8,991 nt of DNA from Methanobacterium sp. UBA279 (GTDB lineage: Archaea; Methanobacteriota; Methanobacteria; Methanobacteriales; Methanobacteriaceae): positions 1 to 8,991 of the forward strand of contig DAQK01000039.1 in NCBI GenBank assembly GCA_002502855.1. Direction: 5' to 3'. The notes below the pieces were generated by a model. The model was not told the origin of the DNA. It saw nothing but the letters and a program-made list of their open reading frames with translations, and searched no databases. This document shows positions 1 through 5,600 of the stretch, one piece after another; within the stretch, counting starts at the first letter, position 1, and each line of letters starts with the position of its first letter. Position numbers and translations under genes: made by a program.

Positions 1-153
1 CAAAATGCTATAGCCCCAGGTATAGACATAGTTACCGGTATAAAGGTGGAAAATACCAGAGATTACCCGATTAAAATAGTCATGTGGAGTGACGGTGGTG
101 CTGATGGTGCCGGTATGACTACCATATATGCCCAGATCATCGAATTAAGGTAA
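1..153 (+). CDS. C-terminal fragment of an unknown protein, possibly VanW-like
   Basis: An open frame runs from base 1 to a TAA at 151-153 and gives the last 50 residues of a protein whose start lies outside the window. The fragment contains GIDIVTG, then VENTRDYPIKIVMW, then a Gly-rich turn and a hydrophobic strand (TIYAQIIEL). The order 'N-T-x-x-Y-P-I-K-I' followed by a Gly-rich turn and a final strand resembles the C-terminal tail of VanW-family proteins, which in Methanobacteriales can be cell-surface proteins. That resemblance comes from memory and is weak. A T6 run at 161-166, eight bases after the stop, could terminate this transcript. The fragment is too short to show an active site or a signal peptide. 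Confidence 0.6.
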   Translation, partial: QNAIAPGIDIVTGIKVENTRDYPIKIVMWSDGGADGAGMTTIYAQIIELR

Positions 154-160
154 CAAACGC

Positions 161-166
161 TTTTTT
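161..166 (+). terminator. Oligo-T terminator candidate
   Basis: A TTTTTT run follows the stop codon of the left-edge gene by eight bases. Archaeal RNA polymerase can stop at oligo-T tracts without a hairpin, and no clear stem is seen here. It lies before the next gene, which has its own ribosome-binding site at 202-207. Confidence 0.35.
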
Positions 167-215
167 ACCTTTACCCTTAATTTTCTGTTTTAATTAAATA
201 AAGGAAGTTATTAAG

Positions 216-884
216 ATGATTTCAGCCATTATAACCGCCGCTGGCAAGAATAGGCGGATGGAAGAAGACCAGAAAAGGTTGGGTATTGAAGTCTGGAATA
301 AATTACTTCTGGACATTCAGGGAAAGCCAGTGATAATCCAGACCCTGGAACATGTTCAAAAAACAAGTGTGAAAGAATCTATAGTTGTGCTGGGATATTA
401 CAACAACGAAATAAAGACCATGTTAGAAAACTATATAAATAATGAGATTAAAGTCGTATCCAACCCCAAAAATGGTGTCGAATTATCAGAAACACTGTTA
501 AATGGGGTTAAAAATGTAAAAAAAGGTTTATGTCTGTGTGTTGCAGGAGATCAACCCACTGTCTCCGGTGAAACCATGCAAAAACTCGTTGATGCAGCTC
601 GGCAACATCCAGACGCCGATAATATAGTCTCTATCCTAGCACGAAAAGATACTGGTTACCTTAACACAGCAGAAGGTCTGGGAATGCCATTTGCCTGTCA
701 CTCATCCCTTTTAAAGAAATATTTACCCGGTAGAAATGATAATCTGAATCCCATTTTAGAGGATATGATAAATGATGGGGTGGTTTTCTATGGTGTACCG
801 GCCCGTGACGAGCTGGAACTGGTGAACATCAATCACTGGGAAGATTACTTGAAGGTTAAGAAATTATTTAAAGATATCAGATGA
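216..884 (+). CDS. MobA/MocA-like NTP transferase family protein
   Basis: This 222-residue protein has the Rossmann-like nucleotidyltransferase fold of the MobA/MocA group, which transfers NMP from CTP or GTP to a cofactor precursor. Visible landmarks are the N-terminal nucleotide-binding loop (ITAAGKNRRM, residues 6-15), a Lys at 29 before the hydrophobic LLLDIQGKPVI, the GVELSETLLNG segment (87-97) that corresponds to the G-x-S-x-S-L region of MocA, and the metal-binding AGDQP motif (110-114, Asp112). The loop lacks the usual RMG glycine (RMEED here). GDQP rather than GDMP is closer to MocA, the molybdenum cofactor cytidylyltransferase, but no molybdoenzyme or cofactor gene is nearby, so the substrate is unknown. 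The ATG is supported by AGGAAG at 202-207, eight bases upstream. The product is probably cytosolic. Family call firm, substrate not. Confidence 0.88.
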   Translation: MISAIITAAGKNRRMEEDQKRLGIEVWNKLLLDIQGKPVIIQTLEHVQKTSVKESIVVLGYYNNEIKTMLENYINNEIKVVSNPKNGVELSETLLNGVKNVKKGLCLCVAGDQPTVSGETMQKLVDAARQHPDADNIVSILARKDTGYLNTAEGLGMPFACHSSLLKKYLPGRNDNLNPILEDMINDGVVFYGVPARDELELVNINHWEDYLKVKKLFKDIR

Positions 885-915
885 TTTTTATTCAGTAAAA
901 GAGATGATTTTTATT
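879..915. repeat. 14-bp direct repeat around the end of the nucleotidyltransferase gene
   Basis: AGATGATTTTTATT occurs at 879-892 and again at 902-915, a 23-base offset. The first copy includes the TGA stop of the nucleotidyltransferase gene, so the second looks like a small local duplication of the gene end. Each copy carries a T5 run that could help termination. Confidence 0.6.
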
Positions 916-985
916 TCATTTAAGAAAAATATTGTTGATGTTCTGTTAAACTAAATATTTTGAATATGGAATCGAACTTTTATAA

Positions 986-1825
986 ATGATATTTATGGAC
1001 AAGATTAAACTACCAATAGAAGGCAAAGTCCCCAGTGGATGGGAAATCAAATATTACACCCTCATGGGCAAATTCTATTACTGGCTAAGGATATTGGGTG
1101 GTGATAAACGGGTTAAAACTGGCAAGCTTCAAGAAGCAGATGTAGAAATTATCGAAGACATCCCTGGTGGCCTTGTTTTAAAGAACACTGAAATCAGGAA
1201 TCATCTACTTGAAACTCCTTTAAACAGTGAAATTTTTAAAGTGGCAAAAAATGGCGCCCCCATAATTAAATTAGGGGATGGATCAAAGCCCCGAGTTATG
1301 CTTACCGCCGGTGTTCATGGCAATGAGTTACCACCCCAGATAGCAGCCTTAAACCTAGTTAATGACTTAAATGGTAAGGTTTTAAATGGAACGGTTTATG
1401 TAATTCCCTTCACAGCTCCACAGGCCAGTGCCCAGAATTCCAAGTTACATGAGAAAGATAACCTGAATTTAGTGGCTGATGTCCCGGGTACCCCAACTAA
1501 TACCATTGTAAATATGGCCCGGGAACTTAAAATCGATGCACTGGCTGATTTCCACGCCACCAGCACCCATCCTGCAGAAAATTCTGTGATCTACTTTTTA
1601 GACATTAAAAGTTCCACGATGGCGGTTTATATCAACAAGAAAACTAATTCAAGATTGCTGGCCCATATCTACAACCCGGGAACACTCATCGCCGCGGCGA
1701 GCAACCACGATATCCCCACCATACTCTGTGAAGTGGAATCACCAGATGGTCTGGCAACGGAATCAACTATACAGGGTGCTTACCATCAGATGAAGGCTTT
1801 CCTGGAATTCCATAGGGTTATTTAA
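986..1825 (+). CDS. Succinylglutamate desuccinylase/aspartoacylase family zinc hydrolase
   Basis: This 279-residue protein belongs to the M14-like AstE/AspA zinc carboxypeptidase group, which hydrolyses amide bonds of N-acylated amino acids or similar small molecules. The zinc site is visible as GVHGNE (His111, Glu114) and a later ADFHAT (His190). A likely general-base glutamate is in LCEVESPDG (Glu249). The first 85 residues form an N-terminal extension that I do not recognise; the catalytic domain begins near IIKLGDGSKPRVMLTAGVHG. The substrate-binding N-R motif usual for the family (NLNR) reads NLNLV at 159-163, so the true substrate may differ. The start is uncertain: ATG at 986 gives MIFMD, and ATG at 995 gives MDKIK with a weak TGAT site just upstream. 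A TATA-like stretch near 950-958 would give a short leader. Probably monocistronic and cytosolic. Confidence 0.85.
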   Translation: MIFMDKIKLPIEGKVPSGWEIKYYTLMGKFYYWLRILGGDKRVKTGKLQEADVEIIEDIPGGLVLKNTEIRNHLLETPLNSEIFKVAKNGAPIIKLGDGSKPRVMLTAGVHGNELPPQIAALNLVNDLNGKVLNGTVYVIPFTAPQASAQNSKLHEKDNLNLVADVPGTPTNTIVNMARELKIDALADFHATSTHPAENSVIYFLDIKSSTMAVYINKKTNSRLLAHIYNPGTLIAAASNHDIPTILCEVESPDGLATESTIQGAYHQMKAFLEFHRVI

Positions 1826-1855
1826 AAAAGGGAATTAAGTCAAAAAGAATTAGTT

Positions 1856-1950
1856 CTAAAAAAGGAATTAATAATTACCTAAAAAAAGTCTAAAAAAAGG
1901 AAATAATTATCTAAAAAAAGAAGTAATAACTTAAAAAAAGGAACTATTTT
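1856..1950 (-). terminator. Tandem oligo-T terminator region in degenerate 20-21 bp repeats
   Basis: The gap between the convergent hydrolase and DUF169 genes holds repeated units of the type CTAAAAAAAGGAAnTAATtA, starting at 1856, 1890, 1911 and 1931, with a shortened copy at 1879. Read on the minus strand, downstream of the DUF169 gene, each unit is a T6-T7 tract, giving five tracts about 10-35 bases apart. Successive U tracts without hairpins are a known way to terminate in archaea. On the plus strand the runs are oligo-A, so they would not terminate the hydrolase transcript. Confidence 0.55.
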
Positions 1951-2638
1951 AACTCATACTTTCTAAAGCATTAACGACACAACCGATATTCTCGCCGTTC
2001 AGCCCCACAATTACTTCATCTGGCTGTATATCTGCATATTTACGTGACCCACTGCAGCCCAGTGTTATGTTGGGTCTTTTCCTGGTGAATGGCCCGGCGA
2101 CGGCATCGGCGCAGATGGACTGGATACCGGAAAAGTCAGCTTCCACCCGGCCTCCCAGGGTGTAGATCAGGGCCTGGGTCAGTTTCATTGCCTGGGCAGG
2201 GTTGCAGATTATCACTATGACGTCGGGGTCAAATTCAGCCTCTTCTAATGGTGCATAAATTAATGCGTATATCATATGTTCTATTTTTGGTATTTCATCT
2301 ATGGTTCTTTTAGCTGATCCAATGCTGGAGAATCTACCGAGACTCTGGTACATTTCACCGGTCTTCACCTTCTCCGGAGCTTCTATTAGTCCCAGTGCAG
2401 AGGCGCCTCCCTTACAGGTCTGTTCCTCGGCGGTGGTGTAAAATATTTCCCCCTGGCTAGCCTTTTGCACCAGTTCACAGTGCCTGGCACCGTTTTCTAA
2501 TTTCTTGATACCCTCTGGGATATCTTCTTCCCGTAAAACAAACTTTATAGCCACAGGAGACTTGCTTAACTTTAAATGTTCTTTTATTTTATCTGAAACC
2601 AAACTATATACATTTACATCACAGTAACTTTCTGCCAT
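1949..2638 (-). CDS. DUF169 family protein (COG2043)
   Basis: The 229-residue product matches the DUF169 family as I remember it, through KSPVAIKF near the N-terminus, ARHCELVQKA (51-60), TCKGGASALGL (74-84), IVIICNPAQAMKLTQAL (141-157) and ITLGCSGSRKYA (191-202). The family's biochemical role is not established. Seven cysteines (6, 54, 75, 145, 176, 195, 220) include several in the conserved blocks and could bind metal or a cofactor; that is inference. I place the start at ATG 2636-2638 because GGTGA (2644-2648) sits five bases ahead of it. A GTG at 2645-2647 would add MRI but lies inside this site. TATATATT at 2658-2665 and an inverted repeat at 2691-2704 lie upstream. The gene has its own intergenic space on both sides. 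No signal peptide or membrane segment is seen. Confidence 0.85.
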   Translation of the reverse strand: MAESYCDVNVYSLVSDKIKEHLKLSKSPVAIKFVLREEDIPEGIKKLENGARHCELVQKASQGEIFYTTAEEQTCKGGASALGLIEAPEKVKTGEMYQSLGRFSSIGSAKRTIDEIPKIEHMIYALIYAPLEEAEFDPDVIVIICNPAQAMKLTQALIYTLGGRVEADFSGIQSICADAVAGPFTRKRPNITLGCSGSRKYADIQPDEVIVGLNGENIGCVVNALESMS

Positions 2639-2643
2639 GATTC

Positions 2644-2648
2644 TCACC
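2644..2648 (-). promoter_or_regulatory. Shine-Dalgarno that fixes the DUF169 start
   Basis: On the minus strand, GGTGA precedes ATG (2636-2638) by five bases. The GTG at 2645-2647 falls inside this core, so it is probably not the initiation codon. Confidence 0.6.
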
Positions 2649-2690
2649 AGTTTTTAATATATATTCATTTGATTATTTAACTGTTGAGAA

Positions 2691-2704
2691 TTAACAATCG
2701 TTAA
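2691..2704. promoter_or_regulatory. Short inverted repeat upstream of the DUF169 gene
   Basis: TTAAC, AATC, GTTAA forms a perfect 5-bp inverted repeat with a 4-base centre, about 55-65 bases upstream of the DUF169 start and next to TATA-like sequence. It could be an operator. In AT-rich DNA a repeat this short can occur by chance. Confidence 0.2.
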
Positions 2705-2712
2705 TAAAACTT

Positions 2713-2762
2713 AAAAATAGGAAAGAAGGCTTAATAATTCCAAAAATTAGTATAAAGAAAAA
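2713..2762 (-). terminator. Oligo-T tracts downstream of the GGGP synthase gene
   Basis: Reading the minus strand after the GGGP synthase stop, there are T5 runs at 2758-2762, 2742-2746 and 2713-2717. No stable stem is obvious. They are plausible archaeal U-tract terminators before the DUF169 promoter. Confidence 0.35.
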
Positions 2763-2769
2763 TTAAACA

Positions 2770-3501
2770 TTAACTAATCCCATCAACCAGTTCTTTTATT
2801 TTATCTTCTACTTTAGAATTGTTTTCTACCACGGTTCCAGTTACTATTATGTCTGCACCGGCATCTACTATTTGACGGGCGGTTTCACCGTCCCTGATCC
2901 CGCCACCGACTATCAGTATTAGATCAGTGGTTTTTTTCACTTTGGCTATCATTTCTTCTGGTATGGATTGATCTGCACCGGAACCGGCCTCCAGGTAGAG
3001 GAGCTTCATTCCGAAAAACTCAGCCGCCATGGCATAGGCCACTGCAATATCTGGCTTGTTCCGGGGTATCAGTTTTGCATCTCCTATCCATCCTACAGTT
3101 CCACCGGGCTCTACAACCATGTATCCCATGGAAATAGTTTCAATGCCCAATTTTTTTACCAGCGGGGCTCCCAGGGCCGGGGCTCCTATTATCCAGTAGG
3201 GGTTGCTGGAATTTAGGAGACTCATAAAGAATATGGCGTCTGCATATTTACTCACACCACTTATGTTACCGGGGAATAATATGATAGGGACATCAACATT
3301 CTCCTGAAGGGCTTTAGCAGTTAAATCAAGCTCAATGGAATCGGTTGTAGATCCACCGAGCATTATACCGTCTGTACCACCGGCTACGGCATTTTTAGCT
3401 ATCTCCACCGCTTTATCCGGGGTTTGCTCTTCCGGATCTAAAAGGGTCAGATGGAGCTTTTTTTCTTTTAACCGCTCTCTCAGGTAACTTTCAACGTTCA
3501 T
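2770..3501 (-). CDS. Geranylgeranylglyceryl phosphate synthase
   Basis: This enzyme (EC 2.5.1.41) joins geranylgeranyl diphosphate to sn-glycerol-1-phosphate, the first committed ether bond of archaeal membrane lipids. It is a TIM-barrel protein acting at the inner face of the membrane. The 243 residues carry the family's landmarks: HLTLLDPEE (17-25, Mg-binding Asp22), GGTDGIMLGGST (41-52), SLLNSSNPYWIIG (94-106), VVEPGGTVGW (129-138), YLEAGSG (169-175), VGGGIR (198-203) and TGTVVE (221-226). It resembles the Methanothermobacter enzyme along its whole length as recalled. I choose ATG at 3499-3501 because GTGAT (3506-3510) lies four bases before it and relatives begin M-x-V-E. The upstream GTG (3508-3510) and ATG (3505-3507) overlap that site. 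A TATA box at 3537-3544 suggests its own promoter, separate from the rpl40e operon upstream. Confidence 0.96.
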   Translation of the reverse strand: MNVESYLRERLKEKKLHLTLLDPEEQTPDKAVEIAKNAVAGGTDGIMLGGSTTDSIELDLTAKALQENVDVPIILFPGNISGVSKYADAIFFMSLLNSSNPYWIIGAPALGAPLVKKLGIETISMGYMVVEPGGTVGWIGDAKLIPRNKPDIAVAYAMAAEFFGMKLLYLEAGSGADQSIPEEMIAKVKKTTDLILIVGGGIRDGETARQIVDAGADIIVTGTVVENNSKVEDKIKELVDGIS

Positions 3502-3505
3502 TATC

Positions 3506-3510
3506 ATCAC
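3506..3510 (-). promoter_or_regulatory. Shine-Dalgarno that fixes the GGGP synthase start
   Basis: GTGAT on the minus strand precedes ATG (3499-3501) by four bases. The upstream GTG and ATG codons in the same frame overlap it, so the longest reading frame starts three codons too early. Confidence 0.6.
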
Positions 3511-3532
3511 GGTAAAGTGTAAAAAGAATATT

Positions 3533-3564
3533 AAAAAATTTATAGGGGTTAAAAAAAAACCCTA
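3533..3564 (-). terminator. Terminator of the tsr3-rpl40e operon
   Basis: Read on the minus strand after the rpl40e stop, TAGGGTT is followed by T runs and then AACCCCTA, a 7-bp stem with one bulged base and a T7 loop (3543-3564). The stem edges extend the uninterrupted run to T9 (3551-3559). A T6 tract follows at 3533-3538. Either the T9 run itself or the hairpin plus T6 could end the transcript. Confidence 0.5.
3537..3544 (-). promoter_or_regulatory. TATA box of the GGGP synthase gene
   Basis: On the minus strand this reads TATAAATT, a good archaeal TATA element. Initiation about 25 bases downstream would fall near 3516 and leave a leader of about 15 bases containing the GTGAT ribosome-binding site. 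The element overlaps the right arm of the terminator hairpin of the preceding operon. Confidence 0.5.
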
Positions 3565-3568
3565 AACT

Positions 3569-3715
3569 TTATCCCCTTGGCTCTTTGGCCTTGTATCTCA
3601 ATCCTTTATATCCGCATTTCCTGCAAGTCTTGGCAGTTGGCGGGTTTCTTGCGTTACATTTGAGACAAATTTTGATCTTGAAAATTCTATTTTCTGCTTC
3701 TTCAAATCTAGCCAT
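3569..3715 (-). CDS. rpl40e: 50S ribosomal protein L40e
   Basis: A 48-residue basic protein starting MARFEEAENRIF and ending YKAKEPRG, the normal length for archaeal L40e, which lacks the ubiquitin fused to eukaryotic L40. It carries a zinc-ribbon of two CxxC pairs: Cys17-x-x-Cys20 (ICLKC) and Cys31-x-x-Cys34 (TCRKCGYKG). It is a component of the large ribosomal subunit near the factor-binding region. The start has a strong AGGAGG site (3724-3729) eight bases upstream, which lies within the last codons of tsr3. The two genes are separated by four bases and are clearly co-transcribed. A hairpin with T runs follows the stop. Confidence 0.95.
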   Translation of the reverse strand: MARFEEAENRIFKIKICLKCNARNPPTAKTCRKCGYKGLRYKAKEPRG

Positions 3716-3719
3716 GAAT

Positions 3720-4229
3720 TTATCCTCCTATGAAATCATTTTGAATCTTAACAACTTCCATGCTATCTTTAGCATGTGAATAAGCTTCTAATAGCTCGTG
3801 GTTTAGCTCTAGAAAATGAGGTCCCCACTTGAACTGGGACATAATGTTGGTAGCAATATCTTTGAACCCCAGTATATAAAAGGTTGCTGCAATAGCCTCT
3901 GCGGTGGAAAGGATGCAGGGCTTCCCATAATTGGTGGGATTAGCAGCCACCAGGAATGGAAGTGAACGATGATGTTTCCGTCCTTTAAACATTACAGATG
4001 ACCCATCTATCTTCTTCCATGAGCAATCCAGTGCTGAAATACCGTTTTCCTCTACTGTTTTCCTATCTTCAGGTGACAACGCCTTCTGAGAGAAGGGATC
4101 AAGAACTATAGCACCGGTAGGTAATTGGTTTAGTTTGGTTACTATTTTAACCTTTCCCCCACGGGCCAGGCGTACAGTGGTACATTTACGCCGATCACAT
4201 TCCTCGGCGTGGTAGACAACGACTCTCAT
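3720..4229 (-). CDS. tsr3: 16S rRNA aminocarboxypropyltransferase Tsr3 (DUF367)
   Basis: Tsr3 transfers the 3-amino-3-carboxypropyl group of S-adenosylmethionine to a hypermodified pseudouridine of small-subunit rRNA near the decoding centre, a late step in ribosome maturation. The 169 residues show the family blocks CDRRKCT (11-17), VLDPFSQKALSP (42-53), ALDCSW (66-71), RSLPFLVAANPTNYGKP (88-104), LSTAEAIAA (107-115) and FKWGPHFLELN (133-143). Length and motif order are normal. ATG at 4227-4229 is preceded by GTGAT (4233-4237) with a short 3-base spacer. Its last two Gly codons, GGA GGA, double as the Shine-Dalgarno of rpl40e, so the two ribosome-related genes are probably translationally linked. 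It diverges from the unrecognised gene on the plus strand. Confidence 0.94.
   Translation of the reverse strand: MRVVVYHAEECDRRKCTTVRLARGGKVKIVTKLNQLPTGAIVLDPFSQKALSPEDRKTVEENGISALDCSWKKIDGSSVMFKGRKHHRSLPFLVAANPTNYGKPCILSTAEAIAATFYILGFKDIATNIMSQFKWGPHFLELNHELLEAYSHAKDSMEVVKIQNDFIGG
3724..3729 (-). promoter_or_regulatory. rpl40e Shine-Dalgarno embedded in tsr3
   Basis: AGGAGG on the minus strand spans the end of an Ile codon (ATA) and the two Gly codons (GGA GGA) that close tsr3, two bases before its TAA, and lies eight bases ahead of the rpl40e ATG. A ribosome ending tsr3 would cover the start of rpl40e. Confidence 0.75.
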
Positions 4230-4277
4230 TGTATCACGAAAATGGTATATCTATCATTGATTCTCAACTATATTAAT
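4230..4277. promoter_or_regulatory. Divergent, overlapping promoter region
   Basis: The minus strand has TAATATAG (4268-4275), placed so that initiation near 4247 would give tsr3 a leader of about 18 bases. The plus strand has TATAT (4246-4250), placed so that initiation near 4273 would give the plus-strand gene an almost leaderless mRNA starting at ATG 4278. If both are used, the promoters point at each other and the transcripts overlap by about 26 bases. Positions are by eye. Confidence 0.3.
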
Positions 4278-4973
4278 ATGTTCTCTGCAAATGAAAAAAA
4301 TATCCTCCAAGTAGCTTCTGCGTTAGAGCTACCTTACTGGTGGGTTGAGATGGTAGCCATAGAATATTTAAATTGCAGAGAATTCGCCACACGGGATGAA
4401 ATTTGGACCTTTAATTTTGATTTGATTTCCAAAGAGGACTTAATTAAAGCAGTTGAAACTCGAAAAATTGTAGTATCCTCTCCTATAATTCATTATCCCC
4501 TCTTAGTTAAAAGTTTACTAAAGAGCTTGGAAAATTATTTTTTAGGGAGAAACGATGATATTGAGGGTTTTGTTACTGAAGGTCCTGTGTCCAGGGATGA
4601 TTTTCCAAACGAAGTTGAATTTATAGATTTTTGGGATCCCAAGCTCTCTTTTTCAGAGTATTTCCAAGTTCATGATGAAGGGCAGTTCTGGCAGTGGAAA
4701 ATTGCAAAATCAACTCCCATCAAAGCTGAAACTTACAGTAAATGGTTTTCATCAGAGATCGACCTTACTCCTATCAATGAGATGGAGGTTAAGCTAGAAA
4801 ACTTAAGGGATAACATCATTAAACCCGGAGAACCAGGCCATGCAGAATTTAAGCATGATGTGGAGAGTTACTATCTGGAACTTGGGAGTATAAGAGCAGG
4901 AATTCTTTCAGATCTATGGAAAATTCACCTGAAAAATAAGGATAAATGGATTAAAGCTCATTCTAACTTTTAA
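4278..4973 (+). CDS. Unrecognised Trp-rich hypothetical protein
   Basis: I do not recognise this 231-residue product. It is acidic and rich in aromatic residues, with nine Trp, including ELPYWWVEM near residues 17-25, FIDFWDP in the middle, and GQFWQWKI. No signal peptide, long membrane segment, Cys pairs or nucleotide-binding loop is seen. The N-terminal third looks helical; the last 60 residues, rich in Glu, Leu and Lys, are probably helical too. Start choice: ATG 4278 fits the candidate TATA at 4246-4250. ATG 4242 would add MVYLSLILNYIN, and a GTG at 4209 would overlap the tsr3 coding region. No Shine-Dalgarno is seen for any of these. The gene diverges from tsr3 and converges on the flavin reductase gene with a 12-base gap. 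Base composition is slightly more AT-rich than the neighbours. The long open frame with sensible composition makes it likely real. Confidence 0.7.
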   Translation: MFSANEKNILQVASALELPYWWVEMVAIEYLNCREFATRDEIWTFNFDLISKEDLIKAVETRKIVVSSPIIHYPLLVKSLLKSLENYFLGRNDDIEGFVTEGPVSRDDFPNEVEFIDFWDPKLSFSEYFQVHDEGQFWQWKIAKSTPIKAETYSKWFSSEIDLTPINEMEVKLENLRDNIIKPGEPGHAEFKHDVESYYLELGSIRAGILSDLWKIHLKNKDKWIKAHSNF

Positions 4974-4985
4974 GAATATAAAATT

Positions 4986-5570
4986 CTAAATATACTCGTT
5001 TTCGTCTCCTTCTAACTTCAACTCCTTACCAGCATCCCAGGCCTTACCAATATTCTCACCCAGCGTCCAGTAGTTGTTGTCGGGCATGGTAAGTAATAAT
5101 GGGGCAATTTTCTTTATATCCGGTACGTCTCCTTTTAAATATTCCTTTCCAATATAAGATTCCGCTATTTCCCCAATTAAGAGTTCGTTAGAGGGCATTT
5201 CATGGATGTCCACTAGTTTGCATTCCATGGTGAGGGGACATTCCTCTATCATAGGGGCAGTCTCTAATTTGCCATAAAATACGTTGAAGAGCTTTGATTT
5301 GTCAGTTTCCCTTCCTGAGACCAGTCCGCAGTAGTCTGTTTCCTTTACCATATCCTTTGAAGGTATGTTTATACTGAAGGTCTTATTTTCCTCTATTCCC
5401 TCAAAACTATAGTGTAGCTTGTTTATTGCCGCGCCTATAAGTGGTGGTGTCGAGTTAAGTCTGCTCACCCATCCTAATGCCATGAAATTAGCTTTTCCCC
5501 CAATATTTATTCCTAAAAGAGTCACAGGCATGGGTATAAAAATATTCGAGCCTAGTTTAATCTTTTCCAT
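4986..5570 (-). CDS. Flavin reductase-like domain protein (flavoredoxin type)
   Basis: This 194-residue protein belongs to the FMN-binding split-barrel flavin reductase family (PF01613 type). Relatives include flavoredoxins and NAD(P)H:flavin oxidoreductases of anaerobes. Family marks are an N-terminal PMPVTLLG (13-20), NFMALGWVSRLNSTPPLIGAAI (28-49), the FSINIPS strand (65-71) that contacts FMN, and DYCGLVSGRETDK (79-91). Cysteines are at 81, 111 and 117. The redox partner cannot be read from the sequence. The ATG is well supported by GGGGTGAT (5577-5584) six bases upstream. A TATA-like CTATAAGG lies near 5622-5629, inside a region of 26-bp repeats, so the gene may have its own regulated promoter although the chelatase gene is upstream on the same strand. 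Its stop converges with the plus-strand gene, 12 bases away. Confidence 0.9.
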   Translation of the reverse strand: MEKIKLGSNIFIPMPVTLLGINIGGKANFMALGWVSRLNSTPPLIGAAINKLHYSFEGIEENKTFSINIPSKDMVKETDYCGLVSGRETDKSKLFNVFYGKLETAPMIEECPLTMECKLVDIHEMPSNELLIGEIAESYIGKEYLKGDVPDIKKIAPLLLTMPDNNYWTLGENIGKAWDAGKELKLEGDENEYI

Positions 5571-5576
5571 GGAAAT

Positions 5577-5584
5577 ATCACCCC
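5577..5584 (-). promoter_or_regulatory. Strong Shine-Dalgarno of the flavin reductase gene
   Basis: GGGGTGAT on the minus strand lies six bases ahead of ATG (5568-5570). It is one of the best matches to the anti-Shine-Dalgarno in the window and shows the GGTGAT type used by this genome. Confidence 0.7.
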
Positions 5585-5600
5585 AAAAATTTTTTTAATT

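Noticed and set aside
1856..1950. CRISPR array in the repeated region
   Set aside because: Units are about 20 bases, contiguous, A-rich and degenerate, with no unique spacers.
2968..3216. Plus-strand open frame opposite GGGP synthase
   Set aside because: The opposite strand is a complete, well-conserved enzyme. The frame is antisense to its core.
3585..3779. Plus-strand 64-codon open frame
   Set aside because: It is antisense to rpl40e and the end of tsr3, both firmly identified.
4973..4987. Hairpin AGAAT/ATTCT at the convergent junction
   Set aside because: Only a 5-bp AT-rich stem without a T tract; not enough to call a terminator.
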